A stretch of DNA of 64,000 bases from Enterobacillus tribolii (GTDB lineage: Bacteria > Pseudomonadota > Gammaproteobacteria > Enterobacterales > Enterobacteriaceae): positions 310,001-374,000 of the forward strand of contig NZ_QRAP01000003.1 in NCBI RefSeq assembly GCF_003363015.1, in the 5' to 3' direction. A model generated the notes under the pieces. The model searched no databases and was not told where the DNA came from. It saw nothing but the letters and a program-made list of their open reading frames with translations. Both the position numbers and the translations under genes were made by a program. Position 1 is the stretch's first letter. Each line of letters opens with the position of its first letter. Below are positions 1 to 8,590 of the stretch, piece after piece.

Positions 1-105
1 TGGTCGCAGGGGGACAAAACGTTGCCGCTGAGCGACAAATCCCAACTGGGCCATCACTTGATTGACGAGATTGTCAGCCGTTATGAAGAAAAAAATCGAC
101 GTTAA
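1..105 (+). CDS. coaBC: CoaBC (Dfp) C-terminal end, partial
   Basis: The first 34 codons read in frame 1 and end ...EEKNRR followed by TAA at 103-105. Together with the dut gene that follows, this matches the C-terminal tail of the bifunctional phosphopantothenoylcysteine synthetase/decarboxylase (Dfp), which lies directly upstream of dut in enteric bacteria. The enzyme carries out two steps of coenzyme A synthesis from 4'-phosphopantothenate. Only the tail is present, so no catalytic motif can be checked; the assignment rests on the tail and on synteny. The reading frame overlaps the start of dut by 23 bases. Confidence 0.75.
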   Translation, partial: WSQGDKTLPLSDKSQLGHHLIDEIVSRYEEKNRR

Positions 106-541
106 GATTCTCGATCCGCGCATCGGGAAAGAGTTCCCCCTGCCGGCTTACGCCACTCAGGGTTCCGCAGGGCTGGATATCCGGGCCTGCCTGAACGCGC
201 CGGTAGTACTGGAGCCGGGTCAGAGCGCCCTGCTGCCCACCGGTATGGCGGTACACATCGCCGATCCCAGCCTGGCCGCGATGATCCTGCCCCGCTCAGG
301 TCTCGGCCATAAACATGGTATCGTGTTGGGCAACCTGGTCGGGTTGATTGACTCTGATTATCAGGGCGAACTGATGATCTCCGTCTGGAACCGCGGGCAA
401 ACCACGTTTACCATTGAGCCGGGCGAACGCGTCGCGCAGATGGTGCTGGTTCCCGTCGTACAGGCGGACTTCAACCTGGTTGATGATTTCGACAGCAGCG
501 AGCGTGGCGCGGGCGGATTCGGCCACTCCGGCCGCCACTAA
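83..541 (+). CDS. dut: dUTP diphosphatase (dUTPase)
   Basis: Homotrimeric dUTPase that hydrolyses dUTP to dUMP and pyrophosphate, keeping uracil out of DNA and supplying dUMP for thymidylate synthesis. The 152-residue protein has the five family motifs: GSAGLDIRA near residue 30, [10 protein letters not shown] near 71-80, [11 protein letters not shown] near 87-97, the GERVAQMV block, and the C-terminal [10 protein letters not shown] flap. A longer TTG-started frame from 62 is possible, but ATG at 83 gives the family N-terminus ([13 protein letters not shown]). The start lies inside the end of coaBC, which suggests translational coupling. slmA follows about 90 bases later. Confidence 0.97.
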   Translation: MKKKIDVKILDPRIGKEFPLPAYATQGSAGLDIRACLNAPVVLEPGQSALLPTGMAVHIADPSLAAMILPRSGLGHKHGIVLGNLVGLIDSDYQGELMISVWNRGQTTFTIEPGERVAQMVLVPVVQADFNLVDDFDSSERGAGGFGHSGRH

Positions 542-567
542 GGCCCGGCAGGATATAAAAGCAATAA

Positions 568-602
568 GCCGCTGGAAACACGTCAGCGGCAGTAATTTTT
601 TA
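568..602 (+). terminator. weak stem-loop between dut and slmA
   Basis: Arms GCCGCTG (568-574) and CAGCGGC (584-590) enclose a 9-base loop, followed by AGTAA and a run of T to 602. The T tract is displaced from the stem, so it could be a partial terminator or attenuator rather than a strong stop before slmA. Confidence 0.4.
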
Positions 603-634
603 GTGTTGCTGTTTTAGCAAAGGTTCACTCAGGC

Positions 635-1231
635 ATGGCAGAAAAAGAAAACACGAAAAGGAATCGTCGCGAGGAAATTTTGCAGGCACTGGCCCAGATG
701 CTGGAGTCCAGCGACGGCAGCCAGCGGATAACCACGGCAAAACTTGCTGCGAACGTCGGAGTTTCCGAAGCCGCGCTTTACCGTCATTTTCCCAGCAAAA
801 CGCGGATGTTTGACAGTCTTATCGAGTTTATCGAGGACAGTCTGACCTCACGTATCAATCTTATCCTGCAGGATGAGAAGGATACATTTAACCGGATTCG
901 TCTGATTCTGGTGCTGGTGCTGGGCTTCGCTGAACGCAATCCGGGACTGACCCGCATTATGACCGGTCACGCGCTGATGTTTGAACAGGATCGCCTGCAA
1001 GGCCGTATTAACCAACTGTTTGAACGTATTGAGTCCCAGATCCGTCAGGTGCTCAAGGAAAAGAAAATCCGCGAAGGCCAGGGATTCGTTACCGATGAAA
1101 CCCTGCTTGCCAGCCAGTTGCTGGCGTTTTGCGAAGGGATGCTGTCACGCTTTGTCCGCTCCGAATTCCGCTATCGTCCTACTCAGGAATTCGACGCCCG
1201 CTGGCCGCTGCTGATCAGCCAACTGCAATAG
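635..1231 (+). CDS. slmA: nucleoid occlusion factor SlmA
   Basis: TetR-family DNA-binding protein that blocks FtsZ ring assembly over the nucleoid; in E. coli it acts when bound to specific chromosomal sites. The 198 residues match the family length. The N-terminal helix-turn-helix lies around residues 30-55 ([20 protein letters not shown]), and the helical dimerisation domain follows with the conserved stretch [20 protein letters not shown]. It sits directly after dut and converges on pyrE, the same arrangement as in E. coli. Confidence 0.96.
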   Translation: MAEKENTKRNRREEILQALAQMLESSDGSQRITTAKLAANVGVSEAALYRHFPSKTRMFDSLIEFIEDSLTSRINLILQDEKDTFNRIRLILVLVLGFAERNPGLTRIMTGHALMFEQDRLQGRINQLFERIESQIRQVLKEKKIREGQGFVTDETLLASQLLAFCEGMLSRFVRSEFRYRPTQEFDARWPLLISQLQ

Positions 1232-1270
1232 TCTGTACCGGCCGCACTCCGCGGCCGGCCTTAGGCAGCA

Positions 1271-1912
1271 TTATACGCCGTACTGTTCCCGGTATGCTTT
1301 CACCGCCGCCAGATGCTGTGCCATCTCCGGCTTCTCTTCCAGATAACCAATCAGCTCTTTGAGCGTAATGATGGAAATCACCTTACAGCCGTAATCACGC
1401 TCGACTTCCTGAATGGCGGAAACATCACCGCGCCCCCGCTCCTGACGATCGAGAGAAATCAGCACGCCGGCCAACGTGGCATTGTTCGCCCGGATAATCT
1501 CCATCGACTCACGGATCGCCGTACCGGCGGTAATCACATCGTCCACCAGCATCACTTTTCCCTGCAACGGGCTGCCCACCAGCGTGCCGCCTTCGCCGTG
1601 ATCCTTGGCTTCCTTGCGGTTGAAACAATAAGGGACGTCGCGGTCATGATGTTCCGCCAGCGCTACCGCCGTGGTGGTGGCGATCGGGATGCCTTTGTAC
1701 GCCGGGCCGAACAGCAGGTCGAAAGCAATACCGCTGTCGACCAGCGCTTCGGCGTAGAAACGCCCCAGCAGGGCCAGGTCGCGTCCGGTATTGAACAATC
1801 CGGCGTTGAAGAAATAGGGGCTGGTGCGCCCGGATTTCAACGTGAACTCACCGAATTTCAAAACCTGCTTGCTGAGCGCGAACTCAATGAACTGGCGCTG
1901 ATAGGCTTTCAT
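1271..1912 (-). CDS. pyrE: orotate phosphoribosyltransferase
   Basis: Converts orotate and PRPP to orotidine 5'-monophosphate, the fifth step of pyrimidine synthesis, as a cytoplasmic dimer. The 213-residue protein shows the PRPP-binding signature [17 protein letters not shown] and the flexible-loop region [13 protein letters not shown]. The start at 1912 ([13 protein letters not shown]) gives the E. coli length; the open frame extends seven codons further upstream. It is the promoter-distal gene of the rph-pyrE operon and is preceded by an attenuator hairpin. Confidence 0.97.
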   Translation of the reverse strand: MKAYQRQFIEFALSKQVLKFGEFTLKSGRTSPYFFNAGLFNTGRDLALLGRFYAEALVDSGIAFDLLFGPAYKGIPIATTTAVALAEHHDRDVPYCFNRKEAKDHGEGGTLVGSPLQGKVMLVDDVITAGTAIRESMEIIRANNATLAGVLISLDRQERGRGDVSAIQEVERDYGCKVISIITLKELIGYLEEKPEMAQHLAAVKAYREQYGV

Positions 1913-1950
1913 GCAACTTTTTCTCCGAATCAAAGTGGAATGACAGACAT

Positions 1951-1974
1951 AAAAAAGGCGACTTATCGTCGCCT
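1951..1974 (-). promoter_or_regulatory. pyrE attenuator (intrinsic terminator)
   Basis: On the minus strand the rph-pyrE intercistronic gap holds a hairpin with arms AGGCGAC and GTCGCCT around a 5-base loop, ending in six T residues. This is the position of the E. coli pyrE attenuator, where transcription-translation coupling at the end of rph, sensitive to UTP supply, decides readthrough into pyrE. The hairpin is seen; its regulation is inferred from the E. coli system. Confidence 0.85.
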
Positions 1975-1984
1975 CAGATGATCA

Positions 1985-2701
1985 TTAACTCTCCAGCGCC
2001 GCTTTCTGCGCCCGGACAATTTCTTCTATTCCCCCTCTGGCCAACGCCAGCAAGGTCAGTAATTCTTCGTGGGTAAACGGCTCGCCTTCCGCGGTGCCCT
2101 GGACCTCAATCATCCGGCCATCTTCCGTCATCACGACGTTCATGTCGGTTTCGGCCGCAGAATCCTCGACGTACTCCAGATCGCACACCGCTTCTCCGTT
2201 GACGATCCCGACGGAAACCGCAGCCACCATCCCCTTCAGCGGGCTCTCTTTCAGCTTGCCACCGGCCACCAGCGCGTTCAGCGCATCCGCCAGCGCCACG
2301 CAGGCGCCCGTAATAGACGCGGTGCGGGTGCCGCCGTCCGCCTGGATGACATCGCAGTCCAGGGTCACGGTGTACTCGCCCAGCTTGGCCAAATCGACCG
2401 CCGCACGCAGCGAACGGGCAATCAGGCGCTGAATCTCCATGGTGCGCCCGCCCTGCTTCCCTTTTGCCGCTTCGCGCGCCATACGGCTGTGCGTGGAGCG
2501 CGGCAGCATGCCATATTCGGCCGTAATCCAGCCCTGCCCCTGACCTTTCAGGAAGCGCGGCACGCCCTCTTCAACCGTGGCGGTACACAATACTTTGGTT
2601 TCACCAAACTCAACCAGTACGGACCCTTCCGCATGTTTGGTGTAATGGCGGGTCAGTCGCAACGGACGTACCTGCCCGGCAGCCCGGTCTGCTGGACGCA
2701 T
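1985..2701 (-). CDS. rph: ribonuclease PH
   Basis: Phosphate-dependent 3'-5' exoribonuclease that trims tRNA 3' ends. The 238 residues form one intact RNase PH domain, with the conserved [13 protein letters not shown] start, the phosphate-binding region around [20 protein letters not shown], and [19 protein letters not shown]. The frame is complete, unlike E. coli K-12 where a frameshift inactivates rph and lowers pyrE expression. Its 3' end lies next to the pyrE attenuator, so its translation probably sets pyrE expression. It is divergent from yicC. Confidence 0.96.
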   Translation of the reverse strand: MRPADRAAGQVRPLRLTRHYTKHAEGSVLVEFGETKVLCTATVEEGVPRFLKGQGQGWITAEYGMLPRSTHSRMAREAAKGKQGGRTMEIQRLIARSLRAAVDLAKLGEYTVTLDCDVIQADGGTRTASITGACVALADALNALVAGGKLKESPLKGMVAAVSVGIVNGEAVCDLEYVEDSAAETDMNVVMTEDGRMIEVQGTAEGEPFTHEELLTLLALARGGIEEIVRAQKAALES

Positions 2702-2834
2702 AGCTTGTCTCCGGCTTCACAAAATGGTTAATTGGCTGCGCATTATACGGCCTTCATTGGCTTATGCCTATCATGGAGGACGATGCGGGGCTATAATCGC
2801 GGCATCTTTTCCTCATTTCTACAGGAACGCAACG

Positions 2835-3698
2835 ATGATACGCAGCATGACAGCTTACGCCCGGCGTGAGATAAAAGGGGAATGGGGCAGCGCAGCCTGG
2901 GAGCTGCGTTCCGTAAACCAGCGTTATCTGGAAACGTATATCCGCCAGCCGGAGCAGTTCCGCAGCCTCGAACCGATGATTCGGGAGCGCCTGCGCACCC
3001 GCCTGACCCGCGGTAAAATCGAATGCAACCTGCGTTTTGAGCTGGATCCCAGCGCCCAAAGCTCGCTCATCCTTAATGAGAAGCTGGCGAAACAGCTGGT
3101 TGAAGCCGCTAACTGGGTAAAAATGCAGAGTGACGAAGGCGAAATCAACCCGCTGGAAATCCTGCGCTGGCCGGGCGTGATGTCCGCCGCAGAACAGGAT
3201 CTGGATACCATCGGCGCCGAACTGATGGCCGGGCTGGAAAAAACCATCGACGACTTTATCGAAGCCCGCGAACGCGAAGGCAACGCGCTGAAGGCGCTGA
3301 TCGAACAGCGTCTGGCCGGCGTTTCCGCCGAAGTCGTTAAAGTTCGCCAGCAGATGCCCGACATTCTGCAATGGCAGCGCGAACGTCTGCAAAGCAAGCT
3401 GGAAGAAGCGCAAATCCAGGTAGATAACAATCGCCTGGAGCAGGAGCTGATTTTACTGGCTCAACGCATCGATGTGGCGGAAGAGCTGGATCGCCTGGAA
3501 GCGCACGTGAAAGAAACGTACGCGATCCTGAAAAAACAGGAAGCGGTCGGCCGCCGTCTGGACTTTATGATGCAGGAGTTCAACCGCGAATCGAACACGC
3601 TGGCATCGAAATCGATCAATGCGGACGTTACGGCTTCGGCAATTGAGCTGAAGGTGTTGATTGAGCAGATGCGGGAACAGATTCAGAATATTGAGTAA
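2835..3698 (+). CDS. yicC: YicC family endoribonuclease
   Basis: The 287-residue protein has the YicC N-terminal domain (starting MIRSMTAYARRE) and the C-terminal DUF1732 helical domain ending in SNTLASKSINADVTASAIELKVLIEQMREQIQNIE. Members have been described as RNA endonucleases acting on small RNAs. The open frame continues upstream to 2724, but ATG at 2835 gives the family N-terminus, and a TATAAT box lies at 2792-2797, inside the longer frame. It is divergently transcribed from rph and followed by a terminator. Confidence 0.93.
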   Translation: MIRSMTAYARREIKGEWGSAAWELRSVNQRYLETYIRQPEQFRSLEPMIRERLRTRLTRGKIECNLRFELDPSAQSSLILNEKLAKQLVEAANWVKMQSDEGEINPLEILRWPGVMSAAEQDLDTIGAELMAGLEKTIDDFIEAREREGNALKALIEQRLAGVSAEVVKVRQQMPDILQWQRERLQSKLEEAQIQVDNNRLEQELILLAQRIDVAEELDRLEAHVKETYAILKKQEAVGRRLDFMMQEFNRESNTLASKSINADVTASAIELKVLIEQMREQIQNIE

Positions 3699-3732
3699 TC
3701 ATTATTCCGAAGTGGATTAGTCCCCTGACATA

Positions 3733-3757
3733 AGCCCGCATAATTGCGGGTTTTTTT
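3733..3757 (+). terminator. rho-independent terminator after yicC
   Basis: Arms CCCGCA (3735-3740) and TGCGGG (3745-3750) around a TAAT loop, followed by seven T residues. The 144 bases from here to the next gene become AT-rich and show no further gene. Confidence 0.85.
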
Positions 3758-3901
3758 CATTGCAACTTTATCTCTCTAACTTATTTCCCCGTTCTGATGC
3801 CCGGTACGATCCCCCATTTATCCCCCCTGTCTGCCTGTTAAGAAAAAAGAGAAAGCGATATAGTCCATTGAAACTTAACATGGAGTAGAGTTAATAAAAT
3901 A

Positions 3902-4561
3902 ATGAAAGTTCTTTATATTGGCAGCGGCCTTTCCGCCTTACAGGCAAAAACCGAAGACTACAGCGATCATCTCATCATTTGCCTCAATAACGCCTGGCGT
4001 ATTTTTGAAGATAAAAAGTTTGATATTTGGATCCATCCCGGTGATTTCCCGTTTGAGAATTATCCGCCAAGAGCGCGTTTCTACCTCGACATTACCTACA
4101 CGGAATACCAACGCACCGCAGCAGAAGCATGTAAAAAGCTGAACTGGAACGTTAAATTCCCGGAACATCATATTGGCTATACCTCTTTCTTTCAGGGGTT
4201 ATATTGGATCATGATGGACCTTAAACCGACAAAAATTGGCTTATTGGGATTTGATCATGACTATAATCCACAAAAAACAGAAAAATGGATAAAAGCGGAG
4301 TGTCCGGGCATTCACAATGGCTTTAATAAAAAAAGCGAGAGCACGATTAAAGAATGGTCGGATAATTTTTTCCAGGGTTATGAGCCGGATTTCTTTTATG
4401 GTCACGGAACTCCCGATCCAATGCGTCAGGGGTTAGGAGAAAAACATATCCGGGAGAAGATGGTGCTGGCTAACGGCGCGGCACAGGAGTTAGGCATCGA
4501 TCTGGTGAATTATTCCAAACGCCCCTCCCCCTATAATGTCTTCAGGCGTGAGTCGTTGTAA
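3902..4561 (+). CDS. AT-rich protein of unknown function, Rossmann-like N-terminus
   Basis: I do not recognise a specific family for this 219-residue protein. It starts with a Rossmann-like strand-loop (MKVLYIGSGLSALQ), followed by CLNNAW near residue 27-32, then GLLGFDHDY and FYGHGTPDP motifs. This pattern recalls DUF115/MptE-like and GT42 sialyltransferase-like folds, where a 'LxGxD' strand follows the nucleotide site; that is only a suggestion. There is no signal peptide or membrane segment. Codon use is clearly AT-richer than the neighbours, with A/T-ending codons and long A runs, which suggests recent transfer. It has its own terminator shared with the convergent exporter gene. Confidence 0.7.
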   Translation: MKVLYIGSGLSALQAKTEDYSDHLIICLNNAWRIFEDKKFDIWIHPGDFPFENYPPRARFYLDITYTEYQRTAAEACKKLNWNVKFPEHHIGYTSFFQGLYWIMMDLKPTKIGLLGFDHDYNPQKTEKWIKAECPGIHNGFNKKSESTIKEWSDNFFQGYEPDFFYGHGTPDPMRQGLGEKHIREKMVLANGAAQELGIDLVNYSKRPSPYNVFRRESL

Positions 4562-4576
4562 TCCGTTGTGACTCAT

Positions 4577-4612
4577 TAAAAAAAGCGGCCTCCATCCGGA
4601 GGCCGCTTTTTT
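4577..4612. terminator. bidirectional terminator
   Basis: Perfect 9-bp arms GCGGCCTCC (4585-4593) and GGAGGCCGC (4598-4606) around ATCC, with an A run on the left and a T run on the right. It can serve both the plus-strand gene ending at 4561 and the minus-strand ABC exporter ending at 4621. Confidence 0.9.
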
Positions 4613-4620
4613 ATCATGCC

Positions 4621-6750
4621 TTAACCCGTCACCGGCGCCTCACGTACCGGTGGCGACAAATCCACGATCCGATCGGCGCTTTCAATGGTCGACAGCCGGT
4701 GCGCAATAAAAATACGCGTTATTTTCATCCCGGCGATGGCCGCATTAATGTTGGACTCGTTGACCGTATCCAGATGGCTGGTCGCTTCATCCAGAAACAA
4801 CAGGCTGGGACGCCGGTACAGCGCACGGGCAATCAACAGGCGCTGCTTTTGTCCGCCGGACAGGCTGCCGCCCAGTTCGCTGATCAGCGTCTCATAACCC
4901 ATCGGCATACGCATGATTTCATCGTGAATGCTGCTGTGTTTGGCGCAGGCAATAATCCATTCCTGATCCTTCTGCGCATCAAAGCCTGCGATATTCTCCG
5001 CAATGGAACCGGCGAACAACTTGTCATCCTGCAATACGCAGGCGATGCTGCGGCGGTAGTTGTTAACGCCGATGCTGCTGATATCCATACCGTTAACCAG
5101 CACCTCGCCCTGCGCCGGGCTTAGCAGCCCCGCCATTACCTTCATCAGGGTGGTTTTTCCGATCCCGGACGGCCCGACGATCGCCACGCTTTCTCCGGGT
5201 TCGACTTTCATATTCAGGCCGGAGAACACGGGCGCGGAAAGGTTATCGTAGCGAAATGCCACATCGCGGACTTCAAACGCCAGCGCATCGCCTTCCGGCA
5301 GCACACGGCTGTCTACCGCCGCGCTTTCCGGTTCGGTAAACACGATGTCCGTCAGACGGTCGCTGTGCAGTGCCAGCATTTTCAGGCCCAGCGCCATGTT
5401 GATCAGGTTTGCCGCCCGGTCGGAAAACTGCCCGCGGTAGGCGTTAAAGGCAACAAACATCCCCAGCGTCATCTGCCCGTCGATTACCATCGAGGCCCCC
5501 AGCCACAGAATCACGATCTGATCGACCATGCCGATCAGCGTGTTCATCCCGCCAAACACCATGTCCAGTTTGGTCAGGCGAATCGTGGCGTTGGTGGTGT
5601 CGATGTTCAGGTTCAGCCATTGCTGCGCACGGGTCGGCGCCAACCCCAGCGCTTTGAGGGTACTGATGCCGTACAGGGTCTCCATGAAGTGCGAGTTGGC
5701 CTTGGCGCCCTTAATAATCTGCTCTTCCGACGCCTGACGGTAATGCCGGTAGGTGAAAATGCGCAGCCCCATGTACAACAGGGTAAAGCCGAGTACAACC
5801 CAGACCAACCATCCGCCGTACAGCATCATCATGACAAACACACCGATCACCATCAGCCCGTCGATGATGCTGTTGACCAGGCTGCTGGTCAGGGTGGTAC
5901 GGATCGTCTCGAGCGAAGAGAAACGGGACTGGATGTCACCCAGCTTACGTTTTTCAAAGTAAGCGAGCGGCAAGCGCATCAGGTGATCAAACAGCCCGGC
6001 CTTCCACTGCACGTCCACCAGTGAATTCATCACCAGCGTCAGCCAGGCGCGCAGCATACTGACGAAGGTACGGAACAGAATGAAGAACAGCAGCCCAATG
6101 CATATCAGCCCCAGCAGGTCATGATCCTCCGCCAGAATGACGTGGTCCATAACCAGTTGGGTGCCTACCGGCAACAGCAGATTAACCGCCTCAATCACCA
6201 GCGACAGGGAAAACACCTTCAGCAGAAAACCCTTCAGCCCGTCCACATGGCGCATCATGCCCAGCAGGCTCAGGCGGCTGCGTTCACCGGAGCGGGTAAA
6301 CTCGCTGCCCGGCCACAGTTCCAGGGCAACGCCGGTGAAATGCTGCGACATCTCCTGCTCGCTGACCACGCGGCGCCCGAAAGCGGGATCGTGCAAAACG
6401 AACTTATTACGCCGGACCGCCACCAGCACGACGAAATGGTTCAAATCCCAGTGCAGCAGGCACGGCGTTTTGAGCTGGCCGATCTCATTCAAATCCAGCG
6501 TCAGCGCCCGGCTCTTCAGGTTCACCGCTGCAGCGATATCAATCAGCACGCCCAGCGTGGCGCCGTGGGAAGAAATACCGAAACGGCGGCGCAGGTTGAA
6601 TAAATCGATATTCATGCCGAAATAGCGGCAAATCATCGCCAGACAAGCCAGCCCGCATTCGGCGGCCTCGGTTTGTAATATTTGCGGTACCCGCTTGCGC
6701 CAACCGAAGTTCAGGCTTTCCAGCAGGTGCGTGAACGTCGCTTTATCCAT
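4621..6750 (-). CDS. C39-peptidase ABC exporter of the microcin/bacteriocin type (CvaB-like)
   Basis: Inner-membrane ABC transporter of 709 residues that would cut the double-glycine leader from a peptide precursor and export the peptide. The N-terminal C39 peptidase shows the catalytic triad Cys32 (AAECGLACLAM), His105 (DLNHFVVL) and Asp121 (HDPAFG). A six-helix transmembrane region follows at about 160-430. The nucleotide-binding domain has Walker A GPSGIGKTT near 525, signature LSGGQKQR near 630 and Walker B LLFLDEATSHLD near 655. Its start overlaps the end of the fusion-protein gene by 8 bases, so the two are co-translated. With the precursor at 8137-8406 it forms a class II microcin export system; the outer-membrane partner would be TolC, not encoded here. 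Confidence 0.93.
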   Translation of the reverse strand: MDKATFTHLLESLNFGWRKRVPQILQTEAAECGLACLAMICRYFGMNIDLFNLRRRFGISSHGATLGVLIDIAAAVNLKSRALTLDLNEIGQLKTPCLLHWDLNHFVVLVAVRRNKFVLHDPAFGRRVVSEQEMSQHFTGVALELWPGSEFTRSGERSRLSLLGMMRHVDGLKGFLLKVFSLSLVIEAVNLLLPVGTQLVMDHVILAEDHDLLGLICIGLLFFILFRTFVSMLRAWLTLVMNSLVDVQWKAGLFDHLMRLPLAYFEKRKLGDIQSRFSSLETIRTTLTSSLVNSIIDGLMVIGVFVMMMLYGGWLVWVVLGFTLLYMGLRIFTYRHYRQASEEQIIKGAKANSHFMETLYGISTLKALGLAPTRAQQWLNLNIDTTNATIRLTKLDMVFGGMNTLIGMVDQIVILWLGASMVIDGQMTLGMFVAFNAYRGQFSDRAANLINMALGLKMLALHSDRLTDIVFTEPESAAVDSRVLPEGDALAFEVRDVAFRYDNLSAPVFSGLNMKVEPGESVAIVGPSGIGKTTLMKVMAGLLSPAQGEVLVNGMDISSIGVNNYRRSIACVLQDDKLFAGSIAENIAGFDAQKDQEWIIACAKHSSIHDEIMRMPMGYETLISELGGSLSGGQKQRLLIARALYRRPSLLFLDEATSHLDTVNESNINAAIAGMKITRIFIAHRLSTIESADRIVDLSPPVREAPVTG

Positions 6751-8035
6751 CTACGGGTCCCGTTATGCTTTTCTTAATGTCGTAATAGGGCGAAAGAATC
6801 CACTGATACAGCGGGCGTTCTTCCAAAAACAGCGTGCTTTGCGCCTTCATGCCGCTGGTCAGGTGCAGTTCCCGGTTGGAAAGCAAGAAAGCCGTGGTGT
6901 CCGGCGTAATCATCACTTTGTAATAGGCCTGATCGACCCCGCCTCCCGGCGCCCTCGGCGCGCTACCGTAGGTCGACATCTCCTGCGCGGAGGCCGGCAC
7001 CGAAGAAATGGAGCTGATCTTGCCGGAAAACTGGCCGAACTTCTGATAAGGGAAGGCTTCATAACGGATATTGACCCGATCGCCCGGAGCAACGTATGGC
7101 ATGCTGCTGTTAGGCAGCCAGAGCACCAGGTAATAGGCATTGATGCCGGTCGGCGTCAGCTGGGCCAGGCTGTCGCCCGGATTCACCATCTGCCCTTCCG
7201 TCACGCTCAGCGACTCCACCCGCCCGTCACCGGGCGCGCTGATAATCAACATGCCGCCGGCGTCCACTTCAGCCAACTGATGTTCCAGATCGCTGAGCTG
7301 ATACTGGTATTGCGAAATCTGGTTGTCGAAATCCGCGGCGCTGGTCGTCAGTTCGCTGTGCAACTGATTGATTTTAAGGCTTTCCTGAATGACCTGTGCA
7401 TTAAGGGACTGGTAGGAGTTTTGCTGCTGGTAGTAAAGATAACGCTGGTTGTTGAACTGTTCTTTGTTCACCAACCCCTGGCGCTGATAGTCTTCATAGT
7501 TCTTCATACTGCGGCGCATCTCTTCCAGACCTTTCGCCGCATTATCAATCAGCACCCGGGACTTCTTGTTCGCTTCTTCGGACTGCGCAATCTGCCGTTT
7601 AATATTTTGCTGTGTTTCGTATTTGTTTCTCTCCAGCTTGGCGATGATGCCTTCCACCTGCGTGATCTGCCGGTCAATCGCCTCCGTGGCCGTGGCCGTC
7701 ACGTTGCCCGAACGCGCCACGCGGCTGACGTCCAGCTGATACAGCGGCGTGCCTTTCGTCACTTCGGCGCCGGTTTGCACTAAGGTTTTGGCGATAAAGC
7801 CTTGCTGAGGGGAGAAAATATTGATGGCTCGCGGCTGGGTGACGACTTCACCCTCTACGCTAATCCGGCGAGTATAACTGCCAAAAATGACGGCAATCAT
7901 CAAAATAGCGAAAAAGAACGCACAGGCACCCGCAACAAACCACGACGGATACCCTCTGAGCAGCAACGCGGAACCTGCCCATTTCGCTTTTTGGTGATCA
8001 ATCGCCTCCTGGCGGAAAAGAGGACGGTTTTCCAT
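6743..8035 (-). CDS. HlyD-family membrane fusion protein (CvaA-like)
   Basis: Periplasmic adaptor of 430 residues that links the inner-membrane ABC exporter to an outer-membrane channel. A short cytoplasmic N-terminus is followed by one membrane helix at about residues 32-54. Next come a lipoyl-like half (GFIAKTLVQTGAEVTKGTPLYQLD), a long alpha-helical hairpin (about 120-265, rich in Q/E/K/N) and the second lipoyl half (SAPGDGRVESLSVTEGQMVNPGD). A C-terminal beta domain completes it. This is the architecture of CvaA and HlyD. It overlaps the ABC gene and lies 100 bases downstream of the microcin precursor gene, beyond a terminator. Confidence 0.92.
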   Translation of the reverse strand: MENRPLFRQEAIDHQKAKWAGSALLLRGYPSWFVAGACAFFFAILMIAVIFGSYTRRISVEGEVVTQPRAINIFSPQQGFIAKTLVQTGAEVTKGTPLYQLDVSRVARSGNVTATATEAIDRQITQVEGIIAKLERNKYETQQNIKRQIAQSEEANKKSRVLIDNAAKGLEEMRRSMKNYEDYQRQGLVNKEQFNNQRYLYYQQQNSYQSLNAQVIQESLKINQLHSELTTSAADFDNQISQYQYQLSDLEHQLAEVDAGGMLIISAPGDGRVESLSVTEGQMVNPGDSLAQLTPTGINAYYLVLWLPNSSMPYVAPGDRVNIRYEAFPYQKFGQFSGKISSISSVPASAQEMSTYGSAPRAPGGGVDQAYYKVMITPDTTAFLLSNRELHLTSGMKAQSTLFLEERPLYQWILSPYYDIKKSITGPVDG

Positions 8036-8091
8036 CTCCGGGTAATATCCTGTTAGTCTTCTGACGGACCATTATTTTTCGAGCGAAAAAA

Positions 8092-8117
8092 GGAAAAATG
8101 GGAGGCGTGCCTCCCAT
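8092..8117 (-). terminator. terminator after microcin precursor gene
   Basis: On the minus strand, arms ATGGGAGG and CCTCCCAT enclose a CACG loop and are followed by a T run (read from the A tract at 8093-8098). It lies between the precursor and the exporter genes. Most transcripts of the peptide gene would end here, leaving the exporter genes at a lower level or under a separate promoter. Confidence 0.85.
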
Positions 8118-8136
8118 TAAATTAGGTTGCTGTATA

Positions 8137-8406
8137 TTAACGACGACCGAAACCGAACAGACCACCCAGGAAGCCGCCCAGCAGGCCACCCAGTGAGTTA
8201 GCCGCATTGGAAACGGTGTTCAGGCTGGCTTCGATAACCTGGCCGATACCCTGACCCAGGGCAGTACCAGCTTCAGTTGCTTTAGTGCCGGAATCGTTGC
8301 ATGCATCAACAATCTTACCGATACCTAATCCCAGAGCAGCACCTGCGTCAGCAATAATGCCAGCACCAGATACTTCTTCTACCTCGTGACGGTTTAGTTC
8401 ACGCAT
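8137..8406 (-). CDS. putative class II microcin precursor with double-glycine leader
   Basis: The 89-residue precursor begins MRELNRHEVEEVSGA. This closely follows the leaders of class II microcins as I remember them (MccL MREITLNEMNNVSGA, MccN MRELDREELNCVGGA) and is cut by C39 peptidases after the G-A pair, here after residue 15. The predicted 74-residue core is Gly/Ala-rich with a single Cys (36). It contains a duplicated block (residues 19-35 and 44-60, both with AGxALGxGIG) and a C-terminal tail with three LGG-type repeats ending FGFGRR. A good ribosome site (AAGGAT) precedes the ATG. The exporter pair lies directly downstream. I do not recognise the core as a named microcin; an antibacterial role is inferred from leader and context. 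Confidence 0.85.
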   Translation of the reverse strand: MRELNRHEVEEVSGAGIIADAGAALGLGIGKIVDACNDSGTKATEAGTALGQGIGQVIEASLNTVSNAANSLGGLLGGFLGGLFGFGRR

Positions 8407-8407
8407 A

Positions 8408-8590
8408 TTAAGAATCCTTATAAAAATAGAAGACGATAAAGAAAAAGACCAACCAGCAGCAGATACTTAGAATAGGAGTAAACGCCGCTGCATCGCTGTC
8501 AATTTCGGTAAATATGCTAATAATTTGGAATGACAGCGTCAATGAAATAGGGTCATAATCAGACAATCCGCCGAAAAATTCTAGGGCAAT
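8408..8590 (-). CDS. candidate microcin immunity peptide, unannotated reading frame without ATG
   Basis: A minus-strand frame, open from 8608, ends in TAA one base before the microcin ATG. Read from an ATT codon at 8590 it gives 60 residues; from TTG at 8566 it gives 52. It contains a moderately hydrophobic stretch (PISLTLSFQIISIF) and then a strongly hydrophobic segment (ILSICCWLVFFFIVFYFY) ending in KDS. Small membrane proteins encoded just upstream of the precursor are the usual immunity genes of class II microcins. Against it: no ATG or GTG start and no convincing ribosome site in frame. It may use TTG or ATT, be a frameshifted remnant, or be chance. Confidence 0.4.
   Translation of the reverse strand: MALEFFGGLSDYDPISLTLSFQIISIFTEIDSDAAAFTPILSICCWLVFFFIVFYFYKDS

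Noticed and set aside
1238-1258. GC-rich hairpin between slmA and pyrE as a terminator
   Set aside because: Arms CCGGCCGC/GCGGCCGG are perfect but no T run follows on either strand; it may only stabilise mRNA ends.
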